From: Photobacterium sanctipauli
Lineage (GTDB): Bacteria > Pseudomonadota > Gammaproteobacteria > Enterobacterales > Vibrionaceae
Direction: 5' to 3'
Length of the DNA stretch: 64,000 nucleotides
Assembly (NCBI RefSeq): GCF_003026495.1
Contig: NZ_PYMA01000015.1
Span: 62,001 to 126,000 of the forward strand
Part shown: positions 34,905 through 44,269 of the stretch, in pieces
Numbering within the stretch: the stretch's first letter is position 1
Layout: every line of letters begins with the position of its first letter
Notes under the pieces: model-generated
What the model saw: the letters and a program-made list of their open reading frames with translations, nothing else
What the model was told of the DNA's origin: nothing
The model's database searches: none
Program-made: the position numbers and the translations under genes

Positions 34905-35737
34905 ATGCTAGAAAAATAAAGAACTACCTGTTCCTTGCATTCTGTACCCTGTCTGCGGGGTTCGGGGTGTTTGTGCTTGCTTCAATCCTCTACACCTTAA
35001 TTGGTGAAGGTGTTAAAGGCATGAGCCTGGCGGTATTTACCGAAATCACGCCTGGGCCAGGTAGTGACGGTGGTTTGAAAAATGCCATCTACGGAAGCTT
35101 GAAGCTAACAGCCATTGGGATCTCGATTGCTGCCCCTATCGGCGTATTGGCCGGTACCTGGCTTGCCGAAGCTGACAAAAACAACAAGGTGGCGGAATCG
35201 CTTCGCTTCTTGAACGGCATGCTAATGAGTGCGCCTTCTATCTTGGTCGGCCTATTCGTGTACGCCATTATTGTCGTCCCAACCGGCGGCTACTCGGGTT
35301 GGGCTGGTGCGATAGCCCTGGCGGTACTGGCACTGCCTGTGATTGTGGCATCCACCGAAGAAATGCTTCGCCTAGTCCCACCCACGCTCAAGGAAGCTGG
35401 CAGTGGCGTGGGCGCACCGAAATGGCGTGTTATTACCCAACTCAGCTACCGAGCAGCGGCACCGGGCATCATTACCGCCATTCTATTGTCGGTTGCCCGA
35501 ATTTCAGGTGAAACAGCCCCGCTGCTTTTCACTGCTCTGAACAGTAGCTTTATGACCACAGATATGGGTAAGCCAATGGCGAACTTGCCTGTGACGATTT
35601 ACCAATTTGCCATGAGCCCATATACCTCATGGCAGGAGCTGGCTTGGGCCGGCGCACTGATTATTACCACCTTTATTCTTATTGTTAACGTACTGGCGAC
35701 GATGTTGCCGCAACTATTGAGAGCGCGAAAATCATGA
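34901..35737 (+). CDS. pstA: Phosphate ABC transporter permease PstA
   Basis: PstA is the second channel subunit of the phosphate importer. The 278 residues contain six membrane helices and the permease motif EAGSGVGAPKWRVITQLSYR. The segment AILLSVARISGETAPLLFTA near residue 195 is typical of PstA. The start overlaps the pstC stop and the end overlaps pstB, each by four bases, so pstCAB are translationally coupled. Intact and of normal length. Confidence 0.96.
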   Translation: MNARKIKNYLFLAFCTLSAGFGVFVLASILYTLIGEGVKGMSLAVFTEITPGPGSDGGLKNAIYGSLKLTAIGISIAAPIGVLAGTWLAEADKNNKVAESLRFLNGMLMSAPSILVGLFVYAIIVVPTGGYSGWAGAIALAVLALPVIVASTEEMLRLVPPTLKEAGSGVGAPKWRVITQLSYRAAAPGIITAILLSVARISGETAPLLFTALNSSFMTTDMGKPMANLPVTIYQFAMSPYTSWQELAWAGALIITTFILIVNVLATMLPQLLRARKS

Positions 35738-36594
35738 ACACGGCAGCAGCACAAACAATGAATGACTCTGCGATTAACGGTATTTCTATGAACACCAGCG
35801 TACTGGATGCAGCCAATGTTGAAGTGGCAGTCAACCCAAGCCACCGTATGGAAATTCAAGGCTTGAACTTCTACTACCAAAAAGGGGGGGAAGCGTCGCT
35901 GAAGTCGGTCTCGATGCCGATCTACAAGAACCGGGTCACAGCACTGATCGGCCCATCGGGTTGCGGTAAGTCTACCCTGCTCCGCACCATGAACCGTATT
36001 TATGATCTTTATGGTACTCAGCACGCCAAAGGTGAGATCCTGCTTGATGGCAAGAGCATTTTCTCGAACACCGATGTGAACGAGCTGCGCTCGAAGGTAG
36101 GTATGGTCTTCCAAAAACCCACTCCGTTCCCGATGTCTATCTACGAGAACATGGCTTTCGGCCTGAAGATCCAAGGTAAGTTGTCTAAAGCTGAAATCAA
36201 AGCACGGATCGAAAAAGCGCTTAAACGTGCCCACCTATGGGAAGAGGTGAAAGACAAGTTGGATGCGGATGCCAACGGCCTATCCGGTGGCCAGCAACAG
36301 CGCCTGTGTATCGCCCGTACTATCGCGCTTGAGCCTGAAGTTATCCTGATGGATGAACCCACTTCGGCGCTTGACCCAATTGCTACCGCTGCAATTGAAA
36401 CCTTGATCACCGAATTACGCGAGAAGTACACCATTGTTATCGTGACACATAACATGCAGCAGGCGATGCGTATTTCTGATTACACCGGCTTCATGTACCT
36501 CGGTAAATTGGAAGAGTTTGGCAAAACCGACAAGATTTTCCACGCGCCAAATAACGATCGTACTCGCCGCTACATCTCAGGTGACTTCGGTTAA
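35734..36594 (+). CDS. pstB: Phosphate ABC transporter ATP-binding protein PstB
   Basis: PstB powers phosphate import. The 286 residues contain Walker A GPSGCGKST, the PstB-specific Q-loop FQKPTPFPMSIYENM, signature LSGGQQQRLCIARTIA, Walker B VILMDEPTSALDP and switch His in VTHNMQQAMR. It is about 30 residues longer than E. coli PstB at the N-terminus (before HRMEIQGLNFYYQ), so a later start such as the ATG in GISMNTS is possible. The transport genes end here: no phoU follows, as in secondary pst operons of vibrios (the pst2 type). Confidence 0.96.
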   Translation: MNTAAAQTMNDSAINGISMNTSVLDAANVEVAVNPSHRMEIQGLNFYYQKGGEASLKSVSMPIYKNRVTALIGPSGCGKSTLLRTMNRIYDLYGTQHAKGEILLDGKSIFSNTDVNELRSKVGMVFQKPTPFPMSIYENMAFGLKIQGKLSKAEIKARIEKALKRAHLWEEVKDKLDADANGLSGGQQQRLCIARTIALEPEVILMDEPTSALDPIATAAIETLITELREKYTIVIVTHNMQQAMRISDYTGFMYLGKLEEFGKTDKIFHAPNNDRTRRYISGDFG

Positions 36595-36615
36595 TCACTT
36601 AGCCAGACAACGAAA

Positions 36616-36646
36616 CCTTCCCGTATGTTTCACCATATCGGGAAGG
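36616..36646 (+). terminator. Probable terminator after pstB
   Basis: CCTTCCCG and CGGGAAGG pair around a 15-nt loop that adds a TATG/CATA inner stem with a one-base bulge, 21 bp past pstB. Downstream is GGTTTG and, a little later, ATTTTTG, so the T-run is not immediate. It likely marks the end of the pst transcript. Confidence 0.5.
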
Positions 36647-36678
36647 GGTTTGTCTGTAATTTTTGTTTATATAAATGG

Positions 36679-37578
36679 TTAAATCGACTCCACCCCACCA
36701 TAGACATCCACCACCAAATCACGCTGCTTGGCGTATTGCTTGGGCGTCGCACCGATATGGCTTTTCAAGTAGCGGATCAAGTGCGGCTGGTCGCTAAACC
36801 CAAACTCATGGGCAACGTCAGTCCAATCAATGTCATTCGCATCGAGCTGATACAAAGAGGTGAGCAAAGCATCCAGTTTATTCATCGACTGGCACTGTTT
36901 TAAGGTAATACCCGTTGCTCGCAAAAAGCTCCGCTCCAATGTGCGCTGCGAACAGTGCAGGTGATCGCCCAATTGCGAAATAGGGATCTCAGCTAACGAT
37001 TTGTCACCCTTCAATTCAACTCCCGACAGCCGTTCCCCCAAATACGGTAACGCCTGCTGCACCAGTTCAAAGTGCCTGTCTGGTGTTGTCGTTTGGCACA
37101 GTGGTAATAGAAACTGCTCCAACAGCTGATAGCATCCCTTGGGGTCTGAATTTGCCATTGCTAGCAACAACGATTCATCTGCAGATGTAATACCCAGCCA
37201 TTCGCTGAGATCGGCAACCTCTGTTTGATTACATTCTGGCTGTGCGGCCTGAAGTGCAAAGGCATACAAGGCGCCGGGATGGAACTTAACCCCTAGCAGC
37301 TTAAAAGGCTCTTCATGCTCCATCTGGTCGGTATGATCCATCTGATAAGTCGCGCTATGCGGGTATAGCCAATGTGTTCCCTTCCCTTGAAGGGTTAGCT
37401 CAGCACTGTGGTAATGATAAGCCTGTGCTTTGGGGGTGATAAGCAGGTGGGCGCAAGGATCGGGATTCAATTTAGGGTACTGGCTGCCTTCCATCTCGGC
37501 CGTGCGCTGCAAGAACCAATAGCAGTCAACGTATTTGGCAACCTGCGGGTTTTGCGGTTGGTGCAGCCACAGGTTCAT
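36679..37578 (-). CDS. AraC family transcriptional regulator
   Basis: This 299-residue regulator carries a C-terminal AraC double helix-turn-helix (SQLGDHLHCSQRTLERSFLR and DWTDVAHEFGFSDQPHLIRY, ending SHIGATPKQY). The N-terminal domain is beta-rich (NLWLHQPQNPQVAKYVDCYW, then KLLGVKFHPGALYAF) of the DUF6597 type. It is the second gene of a leftward pair and shares a four-base ATGA overlap with the MaoC-like gene, so the two are translationally coupled. Its signal is unknown; the neighbour suggests a link to acyl-chain metabolism, but that is only inference. Confidence 0.9.
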   Translation of the reverse strand: MNLWLHQPQNPQVAKYVDCYWFLQRTAEMEGSQYPKLNPDPCAHLLITPKAQAYHYHSAELTLQGKGTHWLYPHSATYQMDHTDQMEHEEPFKLLGVKFHPGALYAFALQAAQPECNQTEVADLSEWLGITSADESLLLAMANSDPKGCYQLLEQFLLPLCQTTTPDRHFELVQQALPYLGERLSGVELKGDKSLAEIPISQLGDHLHCSQRTLERSFLRATGITLKQCQSMNKLDALLTSLYQLDANDIDWTDVAHEFGFSDQPHLIRYLKSHIGATPKQYAKQRDLVVDVYGGVESI

Positions 37579-38534
37579 AATGTCCCCCTTTCATGACGGC
37601 AAGATGCTCGTCCCTCATTGCTTAAGCTTTCACCAGCCACGATTTTATCTTCTGTTATGATCTTTCCCTCAACCAGCACCTTGCCATCACGCTTGACCAA
37701 CTGAACCTCGCTCCCCGCTTTTTGGATAACGACCTCACAAGGTAGCAAAGCAGGCCGTACAAAAGAGAATGATGCGCGGCGACAAGGCTGTTCCATAGCA
37801 GCCATTAGCCGTGCCACCGAGTACATGCCATGGATAATAGGCGCAGCAAAGCCAAATGGCAGTGCCGTAAGCTTATGCAGGTGAATAGGATTATAGTCGC
37901 CAGAAACCCTAGCATAGCCTCGTGCAACCTTTGGGGTTAGCGTCATTGATGCTAGTTCCACCCATATCTGCTGGCGTTCAGGGGCGGCGTGCTCTGAACG
38001 CTTTGACTCAACCTTCGCTTGGTTGGCGGCTTTTCGAACCAAGCAACGACTACGGTAGCTCGCGGCTAGCTCATCACCATCATACAATTCACCGACCAAC
38101 TCAAACTCTAAGCCCTTGTCAGTTTCAAGTTGCTCACCAACAGATAATTCAAACTCGTAAGCATGACGGGTGAGTATTGGGGCATACTGTTCGAAGCCCA
38201 CCCCGACGTGCACCATTCCTAAGAGAGGCAGCGATACTTCAGGCTGGGTAAGCAGGTGTAGCTGAGCCGATTGGGTGGCGACAAATAAGTAGCTTAGCGG
38301 TACATCACCATTTTCAGATACAAAGCTGTGCTCAGATGCAAAACCGCAATACTTCGAATATTGCGAAACCTTACTGTCCTCAAACACCAAATGGGTAACA
38401 CGAAAAGAGCACGCAGGCAGAGGGTCGATTTTGCCTCTTTTAAACATCGCCTTCAGCATAAGCGACGACAAAGAGGGGATTTGTTTTATTGATAAGCTAT
38501 TCATACACAAGTGAGGCATTGAAGGTTGCGGCAT
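37575..38534 (-). CDS. MaoC-like hot-dog dehydratase domain protein
   Basis: This 319-residue protein has a C-terminal MaoC/hot-dog domain with the hydratase motif YARVSGDYNPIHLHKLTALP followed by FGFAAPIIHGMYSVARLM. The Asp-x-x-x-x-His pair (DYNPIH) is the catalytic dyad of 2-enoyl-CoA hydratases. The N-terminal 170 residues form a second degenerate hot-dog. It may hydrate trans-2-enoyl thioesters for fatty-acid or PHA metabolism. An ATG ten codons in is an alternative start; an AGGA 11 bases before the first ATG supports the longer form. It is coupled to the araC-type gene downstream. Confidence 0.85.
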   Translation of the reverse strand: MPQPSMPHLCMNSLSIKQIPSLSSLMLKAMFKRGKIDPLPACSFRVTHLVFEDSKVSQYSKYCGFASEHSFVSENGDVPLSYLFVATQSAQLHLLTQPEVSLPLLGMVHVGVGFEQYAPILTRHAYEFELSVGEQLETDKGLEFELVGELYDGDELAASYRSRCLVRKAANQAKVESKRSEHAAPERQQIWVELASMTLTPKVARGYARVSGDYNPIHLHKLTALPFGFAAPIIHGMYSVARLMAAMEQPCRRASFSFVRPALLPCEVVIQKAGSEVQLVKRDGKVLVEGKIITEDKIVAGESLSNEGRASCRHERGTL

Positions 38535-38627
38535 GGTGAAGTCGTTCCTGAAATTTCAATCTTTAGTATACCTAATTTTCTGGCTCACCCGACTAAACAG
38601 GATAGGTCGATTTGGTGTATCCCCACA

Positions 38628-38648
38628 TGATCAATTACTGTGATCAAT
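38628..38648. repeat. Short direct repeat in a divergent promoter region
   Basis: TGATCAAT occurs twice, 13 bp apart start to start, in the 293-bp gap between the MaoC-like and LysE-type genes. Such tandem half-sites could bind the nearby AraC-type regulator. The rest of the gap is A-rich, especially 38660-38760, without a recognisable gene. Confidence 0.35.
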
Positions 38649-38827
38649 ACAACCAAAACAATTAACATTTACCCATGAATATATAAAAGCAAAACACCAA
38701 AAGAACACAAACCCAAACAATAAAAACAAAACAGGATTAAAAACCAGCAAACAAAACACAAGCCATTCAATTCCCCTGCCATTACCGCTAGAATCCAGCA
38801 CCTTGTAAAATCTAGCACGTAATTATC

Positions 38828-39466
38828 ATGATCGACTTTTCTGTTTTGCCTGTTTACCTAACAGCTGTTGTAGCCCTCTTACTGATCCCTGGCCCGGATA
38901 TGCTGCTTATTGCCAGTTCTAGCCTAAGCTACGGTAAAAAAGTCGGCTTGTTTGCCAGCCTTGGAAATGCAACCTCAGGGATCATCCTTACCCTACTTGC
39001 AGCCATGGGTGTATCGGCACTGATTGCCATGAACCCTATCGCCCTACAAGTTTTACGCGTGCTTGGTGGTGCCTACCTATTAAAGATGGGCTGGGACTGT
39101 ATGCGAACTCAACCATCAGAAACCCCGGACGTGGAGCAAAGCAACAGCTTGGCTGCGACGCTGTACCGCCGAGCGGTGATCAGCAACTTGCTTAACCCGA
39201 AAGCACTGATTTTCTTTGTACTGTTTTTGCCACAGTTTGTTTCCACCCAAACATCGGCGACATCGGGTGAACAAATGCTGGTACTGGGCTTATTGCTTAA
39301 TGTGCTGGGCCTGCTGTTTAACCTGTTCTTGGTTACCATGATTGGCTCTCTTGGCCAGCCGCTGCTAAAAAATGAGAAATTCCGTACCAACCAGCATAAG
39401 TTCATGGGCTTGATCTTCTTTGTTCTGGCTATTTGGTTACTGGCGTCGCAAGTACCGACGGTTTAA
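38828..39466 (+). CDS. LysE/RhtB family amino-acid exporter
   Basis: This 212-residue inner-membrane protein has six hydrophobic segments and the LysE/RhtB signature LIPGPDMLLIASSSLSYGKK near residues 21-40. It also has the second-half motif ISNLLNPKALIFFVLFLPQF. Members export amino acids such as homoserine, threonine, leucine or cysteine; the substrate here is not known. It ends 45 bp before a strong bidirectional terminator shared with treC. Length and topology are normal. Confidence 0.92.
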   Translation: MIDFSVLPVYLTAVVALLLIPGPDMLLIASSSLSYGKKVGLFASLGNATSGIILTLLAAMGVSALIAMNPIALQVLRVLGGAYLLKMGWDCMRTQPSETPDVEQSNSLAATLYRRAVISNLLNPKALIFFVLFLPQFVSTQTSATSGEQMLVLGLLLNVLGLLFNLFLVTMIGSLGQPLLKNEKFRTNQHKFMGLIFFVLAIWLLASQVPTV

Positions 39467-39510
39467 TTTGTCCGGTTTATACAGGGTTACCTCTCTGATG
39501 TTCAGATAAT

Positions 39511-39536
39511 AAAAAAGACGCCGAAGCGTCTTTTTT
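39511..39536. terminator. Bidirectional terminator between the LysE gene and treC
   Basis: The stem AAAAAAGACGC / GCGTCTTTTTT with loop CGAA gives a T-run of six after the GC core in both directions. It lies between two convergent genes and can end both transcripts. Confidence 0.93.
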
Positions 39537-39566
39537 ATTATCAAGAAAGGCTGACAAATAACTTTC

Positions 39567-41249
39567 TTAGCTTTTGTTAATTAGAATGGTACGTGTTTCG
39601 TATGGCTTCAAACTAATAGTTGCTGTCTGCCCCTTACCTTCTGAAGCCAAATAGTTGGAAAGCACACATTCACCACTTTCAACATTTAACTCAACCGGTA
39701 AATGACACTCAACACTTTCGCCATAATAGTTGTTCACGCATAGCAGAATTTGATGTTCAGATTCGCGCTTGAAACAGAAAATGCGATCGTGCTCTGGCAT
39801 CATATCGGTGTAATCACCCGTGGTAATGACATCAACTTCTTTACGCAATGAAATCATACGGCGGTAGAAGTGGAATACCGAATTCTCATCGGCCACCGCC
39901 GACTCCGCATTCACCTCTGGGTAATTGGCCGCCACCTCAAGCCAAGGTGCCGCCTTAGAGAAACCGGCATATTCGCTGGTATCCCATTGCATTGGCGTGC
40001 GCGAGTTATCACGCGACTTTTGCGCCAAGATAGCCAGCATGTCCTGCTCTGAAACACCCTGCTCATTGACCATGATGTCGTACATATTGGTACTTTCCAC
40101 ATCGCGGTATTGCTCGATAGAGGTGTAACCTGGGTTCGTCATACCAATCTCTTCGCCTTGGAAGATATAAGGCGTGCCCTGCATCATGTGTACCGATGCA
40201 CCCAACATTTTCGCAGACTCAACACGGTAGTTTTGATCATCACCCAAGCGACTCACCACGCGGGGCTGATCGTGGTTACACCAGAACAGTGCCCCCCAGC
40301 CATTGCCGTTCAGGCCAGTTTGCCAATGGTTGAAAATCGATTTCAACTGGTGGAAATCAAACGGTGCCTTGGTCCACTTCTCGCCATTCGGGTAATCGAC
40401 CTTCAAATGGTGGAAGTTAAATACCATCGACAGCTCTTTGCTATCGTTGGCAGAATACTGCTGGCAATGCTCAAGGGTGGTTGATGACATCTCGCCAACC
40501 GTTACCGAGCCATATTTTTGGAACACTGCTTCGCTGATTTCTTGCAGGTACTCGTGTACACGCGGGCCATCAGTATAGAAGCGACGACCATCGCCAATAT
40601 CGTCGTTCGGGAAATCCTGCTGTTTGGAAATCAGGTTGATCACATCCAAACGGAAGCCATCGACACCCTTTTCGGCCCAGAAGCTGATCACGTCTTTCAC
40701 TTCTTGGCGCACTTTCGGGTTTTCCCAGTTCAAATCCGCCTGCTCTTTAGCAAATAGGTGAAGGAAGTACTGGCCCGTCGCCTCATCCATCTCCCAGGCG
40801 TTGCCGCCGAACTTCGACTGCCAATTGGTCGGCTCGGCACCATCAACCGGATCTTTCCAGATGTAGTAGTCACGGTATGGGCTGTGCTTGTCGCCAAGTG
40901 CCGACTGGAACCAAGCGTGTTCTGTCGAGGTGTGGTTAACCACGATATCCATCACCACCTTGATACCCTTCTGGTGCGCTTGAGCCAGTAGTTCATCAAA
41001 GTCGGCCATGGTGCCAAATTGCGGGTTAATGGCGTAATAGTCAGAGATATCGTAGCCATTATCGATCATCGGTGATTGGTAAACCGGCGTTAGCCAAATC
41101 GCATCCACACCTAATTGTTTCAGATAATCGAGCTTCGAAATAATCCCTTTAATGTCGCCCGTGCCCTTGTCACCACTATCACAAAAGCTTTTAGGGTAAA
41201 TCTGATAAATAGTCGCGGTACGCCACCATTCAAGTTGCTCTTTCATCAT
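39567..41249 (-). CDS. treC: Trehalose-6-phosphate hydrolase
   Basis: TreC splits trehalose-6-phosphate, the product of TreB uptake, into glucose and glucose-6-phosphate. It is an alpha-amylase-family (GH13) enzyme of about 560 residues. The opening WWRTATIYQIYPKSF, conserved regions VVNHTS, GFRLDVINL, VGEMSS and WCNHDQPR contain the catalytic Asp/Glu/Asp set. The frame opens at 41261, but MKEQLEWW is the usual start, so ATG 41249 (or 41246) is chosen. It lies 67 bp downstream of treB with a stem-loop in between. Confidence 0.96.
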   Translation of the reverse strand: MMKEQLEWWRTATIYQIYPKSFCDSGDKGTGDIKGIISKLDYLKQLGVDAIWLTPVYQSPMIDNGYDISDYYAINPQFGTMADFDELLAQAHQKGIKVVMDIVVNHTSTEHAWFQSALGDKHSPYRDYYIWKDPVDGAEPTNWQSKFGGNAWEMDEATGQYFLHLFAKEQADLNWENPKVRQEVKDVISFWAEKGVDGFRLDVINLISKQQDFPNDDIGDGRRFYTDGPRVHEYLQEISEAVFQKYGSVTVGEMSSTTLEHCQQYSANDSKELSMVFNFHHLKVDYPNGEKWTKAPFDFHQLKSIFNHWQTGLNGNGWGALFWCNHDQPRVVSRLGDDQNYRVESAKMLGASVHMMQGTPYIFQGEEIGMTNPGYTSIEQYRDVESTNMYDIMVNEQGVSEQDMLAILAQKSRDNSRTPMQWDTSEYAGFSKAAPWLEVAANYPEVNAESAVADENSVFHFYRRMISLRKEVDVITTGDYTDMMPEHDRIFCFKRESEHQILLCVNNYYGESVECHLPVELNVESGECVLSNYLASEGKGQTATISLKPYETRTILINKS

Positions 41250-41281
41250 ATAAGCCTGCACACTAAAAAATAAATCAAGAA

Positions 41282-41304
41282 AATAGCCAGCAAGGCTGGC
41301 TATT
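41282..41304 (-). promoter_or_regulatory. Stem-loop between treB and treC
   Basis: AATAGCCAGC and GCTGGCTATT form a perfect 10-bp stem with a 3-nt loop, directly after the treB stop and followed on the leftward strand by four T residues. It could act as a partial terminator or as an mRNA stabiliser that sets the treB:treC ratio. Confidence 0.65.
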
Positions 41305-41316
41305 AATATAAGTCAC

Positions 41317-42735
41317 TTACGCTACTGCTAGCTCGCCTTTTGCTTCAGCGCGCTTGTACATAAACAAGGTCAGTGTAATTGGAACCGCAATCGCAACAGC
41401 CATCGCAACAAGGAAAATCATCCAATATTGTGGTTGAATCGATAGGATGCCCGGCAAGCCGCCCACACCGATACCGTTAGCCATCACCCCTGCACTACCA
41501 CAGATTGCTGCCGCCAAGCCTGAACCGATCATGGCACTAAGCATTGGGAACTTGTATTTCAGGTTGATACCGTACATAGCTGGCTCAGTTACACCAAGGT
41601 ATGCTGAGATCGCCGCCGGTACAGAGATTTCACGCTCATTCTCTTTCTTGCTGATAATGATAATAGCCACTACCGCCGATGCCTGAGCAATGTTTGAAAG
41701 TGCAATTAGCGGCCAGATTGGTGTACCGCCCATTGATTGCATCAGCTGCAGATCAACGGCGTTCGTTGTGTGGTGGATACCGGTGATCACGAGCGGCGCA
41801 TAGAAGAAACCAAACACCATTGCCCCCAGAATCGCGAAATCACCTGTCATTGCAGCTTGCGCGGCATAACCAACACCGTCACCCAGCATACGACCAAACG
41901 GTCCAATAAATGCGTGCGCCAGTACCACAGCAAGAATGATAGAAACAAACGGTACGATCACTAAGTACAGGTAAGCAGGAATAATTTTCTTCAGGTTGGT
42001 CTCAATCAAGGCCAGTGCAATACCCGCCAGCATTGCTGGGATCACCTGGGCTTGGTACCCCACCTTCTCAATAACAAACAAGCCGAAGTCCCACGTCTCT
42101 GGTACTTGCTGGCCTATCAGGTAAGCGTTCATTAACTGAGGCGATACCAAGGTGACACCCAGCACGATACCCAGGATCGGTGTACCATCCAGTTTCTTCA
42201 CCGTAGACCAACACACGCCCACCGGCAGGAAGAAGAAGATAGCTTCACCTATCAACCATAGGAACGAGTGAACCGTTGCCCAGAACTGGCTGATTTCCGT
42301 CAGTGTTTGGCCATCGAACATGCGGATGTCGCCAATCACATTACGGAAACCGAGGATCAAACCACCCGTAATAATGGCAGGTAGCAATGGAACAAAAATC
42401 TCAGCAAGGTGGGAGATACCACGCTCAAGCCAGTTCATATTCTGACGAGCCGCCACTTTCGCCTCATCTTTGCTTGCTGAGCTAGCCCCCGTTGCTGAGG
42501 TCAGCATCTTATGTACTTGGTCTACCTCGGTGCCAATCACTACCTGAAACTGTCCTGCATTGGTGAAACACCCCTTCACCATAGGAATTGCTTCGATAGC
42601 CTTGATGTCCGCTTTGTCTGTATCTGCCAAAACAAAACGTAAACGTGTCAAACAGTGGCTAACGCTCGCGATGTTCTCGCTGCCACCGATCAGCTCAACC
42701 AAACGGTCAACTTGCTGCTGGTTAATCTTACTCAT
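41317..42735 (-). CDS. treB: PTS trehalose transporter subunit IIBC
   Basis: TreB imports trehalose and phosphorylates it to trehalose-6-phosphate. The protein of about 472 residues contains an N-terminal EIIB domain with phospho-Cys near 28 (SHCLTRLRFVLAD) and an EIIC domain of about ten helices (from residue 110). The segment FGFFYAPLVITGIHHTTNAV carries the conserved GxH active loop. There is no IIA domain, so it depends on a separate IIA-Glc (Crr). The frame opens at 42783, but MSKINQQQ matches TreB starts, giving 42735. It is divergent in control from treR: both are leftward, but two TreR operators lie just before treB. Confidence 0.95.
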   Translation of the reverse strand: MSKINQQQVDRLVELIGGSENIASVSHCLTRLRFVLADTDKADIKAIEAIPMVKGCFTNAGQFQVVIGTEVDQVHKMLTSATGASSASKDEAKVAARQNMNWLERGISHLAEIFVPLLPAIITGGLILGFRNVIGDIRMFDGQTLTEISQFWATVHSFLWLIGEAIFFFLPVGVCWSTVKKLDGTPILGIVLGVTLVSPQLMNAYLIGQQVPETWDFGLFVIEKVGYQAQVIPAMLAGIALALIETNLKKIIPAYLYLVIVPFVSIILAVVLAHAFIGPFGRMLGDGVGYAAQAAMTGDFAILGAMVFGFFYAPLVITGIHHTTNAVDLQLMQSMGGTPIWPLIALSNIAQASAVVAIIIISKKENEREISVPAAISAYLGVTEPAMYGINLKYKFPMLSAMIGSGLAAAICGSAGVMANGIGVGGLPGILSIQPQYWMIFLVAMAVAIAVPITLTLFMYKRAEAKGELAVA

Positions 42736-42787
42736 GCCGAAGTCCATTGTTATTAAAATAGGAATATTGTATGAATGCCGCACAAAA

Positions 42788-42857
42788 TGGGAATGTTCCC
42801 ACTCGGTAGAAACAATAATTCCAGAGAATCGCTTTCATTTAAATGGGAACATTCCCA
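42788..42857 (-). promoter_or_regulatory. Tandem TreR operators in the treB promoter
   Basis: TGGGAATGTTCCCA (42788-42801) and TGGGAACATTCCCA (42844-42857) are two near-palindromes 56 bp apart centre to centre. They match the TreR operator core GGGAAC-GTTCCC known from enterobacteria. Placed 53 to 122 bp before the treB start they can bracket its promoter, allowing repression by looping or blocking. Confidence 0.88.
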
Positions 42858-42941
42858 CCGCGTGAGATAGCTCACAAGTTAATTATACTCAGCACACCCA
42901 TTTTGCAGGTAAGCTAAGTACAATCTGCTACACCAATACCG

Positions 42942-43886
42942 TTAAGATGTCGGCTGTTGAATAAGGTGGGTAACCGATTCTTGCCCTGCCAGCTGCTTAA
43001 TCAATAGCTGGGCCGATGCTGCACCGGCTTCATAGTAACCAGGGTCGATACTGAAGGTATTTGGGAAAAGAAAAGACAGCAGATCTGTGGCTCCTACGCC
43101 TGACACCTTAATATCAGTGCGGCCAAGATCTTGCAATCGCTTGGCAACGCCCATTGCCAAGGTATCACTGGCACAGACAATGGCTTGCGTACCATCGGCT
43201 AAGACATCATCGGTGATCTGATATGCGCTCTCATAATTCAATTGGCCTGTTTGAAAGCGCGGTTCAATGCCCATGGCCTCGCAGCTTTCTTTATAGGCAT
43301 TCAAACGCATCAAACCGGTGGTTTTATCGCTTGGATCCACCCCGATATAACTGATTTCTCGGTTGCCCTGCTCCACCAGCTGCTTCATCGCCAGCTCAAT
43401 CAAACCCTTGTGGTCATAATCGACCGAAGAAATCGTATCGGTATCGACCGCTATCACTACCGCCTTATTACCCAAGGCTTCGATAGCCGATAAATCGCAG
43501 CCAGAGAAACCAAACACGATGACCCCATCAACATGGCGCTTTTTCAGCACCTCTAAATGCTCATTGGTTTTGTTGGCACTGAATTGGCTTTCCATGATCA
43601 CCGCATCATAGCCCGCACGGTAGATGACATCGAGAATACCGCTGACCGCTTTGTTTTCCGATGGTGAGTCAAGGCGTGACAGGATCACGCCAACTACTTT
43701 TGCACTACCACCGCGCATCGCCTGTGCAGACTTCGACGGCACATAGCCGGACTCTTGGATCACCCGCTCAACCTTTTCTCGGGTCTCGGGTTTCACCTTG
43801 GGATCATTGGTCAACACACGTGAAACGGTCGACTTTCCCACACCGGCTAATTTGGCAATATCTAAAATAGTGAGCTTTTGGGTCAT
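42942..43886 (-). CDS. treR: Trehalose operon repressor TreR
   Basis: TreR is a LacI-family repressor that senses trehalose-6-phosphate. The 314 residues have the N-terminal helix-turn-helix (LTILDIAKLAGVGKSTVSRV) and the hinge motif, then a type I periplasmic-binding-like effector domain (GVILSRLDSPSENKAVSGIL onward). Its predicted operators are two GGGAA-CATTCCC palindromes immediately downstream of the treR end and before treB. treR, treB and treC lie in the same leftward order but treB has its own promoter. Intact. Confidence 0.94.
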   Translation of the reverse strand: MTQKLTILDIAKLAGVGKSTVSRVLTNDPKVKPETREKVERVIQESGYVPSKSAQAMRGGSAKVVGVILSRLDSPSENKAVSGILDVIYRAGYDAVIMESQFSANKTNEHLEVLKKRHVDGVIVFGFSGCDLSAIEALGNKAVVIAVDTDTISSVDYDHKGLIELAMKQLVEQGNREISYIGVDPSDKTTGLMRLNAYKESCEAMGIEPRFQTGQLNYESAYQITDDVLADGTQAIVCASDTLAMGVAKRLQDLGRTDIKVSGVGATDLLSFLFPNTFSIDPGYYEAGAASAQLLIKQLAGQESVTHLIQQPTS

Positions 43887-44269
43887 AATGATGTCTATAT
43901 AGAAGATTCGTCAGTATTGTCGCTTTCAAGTCAATAATTTCAATCTTTTTTTGGCTTCTCAAGTTCAAGACTCAGACCTCAAGCTGACCAGAGTCCGAAA
44001 AATGTTAAGTTTCTGCATTTTTTCTGACATTAACTTACATTACGCAGACATAACTTGATGTTGGTTCGGTTAGATTGGAGTCATTGCTCATGCTGTTCTT
44101 TATGCAGTTTATTGACTTGAAAACGGCAAAAACAGACCAAATGTATACTATTAATCCTAAACAATGTTGTTTAGATAAATAAAGCGACAACAGCCAGACC
44201 CGCGCACAGGCATCCAATTTCGAATTTCTATTTTGTGCCGGCAGAGCTAAGGAACGCTTAAGGATAATT
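43887..44269. other. Gene-free region upstream of the CARF nuclease
   Basis: A 383-bp gap between the divergent treR and CARF-nuclease genes. It has a TATACT hexamer at 44144-44149, but no well-spaced -35 box. No CRISPR repeats, cas genes or palindromes of note are present. Confidence 0.4.

Noticed and set aside
43887..44269. CRISPR array or cas genes near the CARF nuclease
   Set aside because: No regularly spaced repeats or cas-like frames are present on either side.
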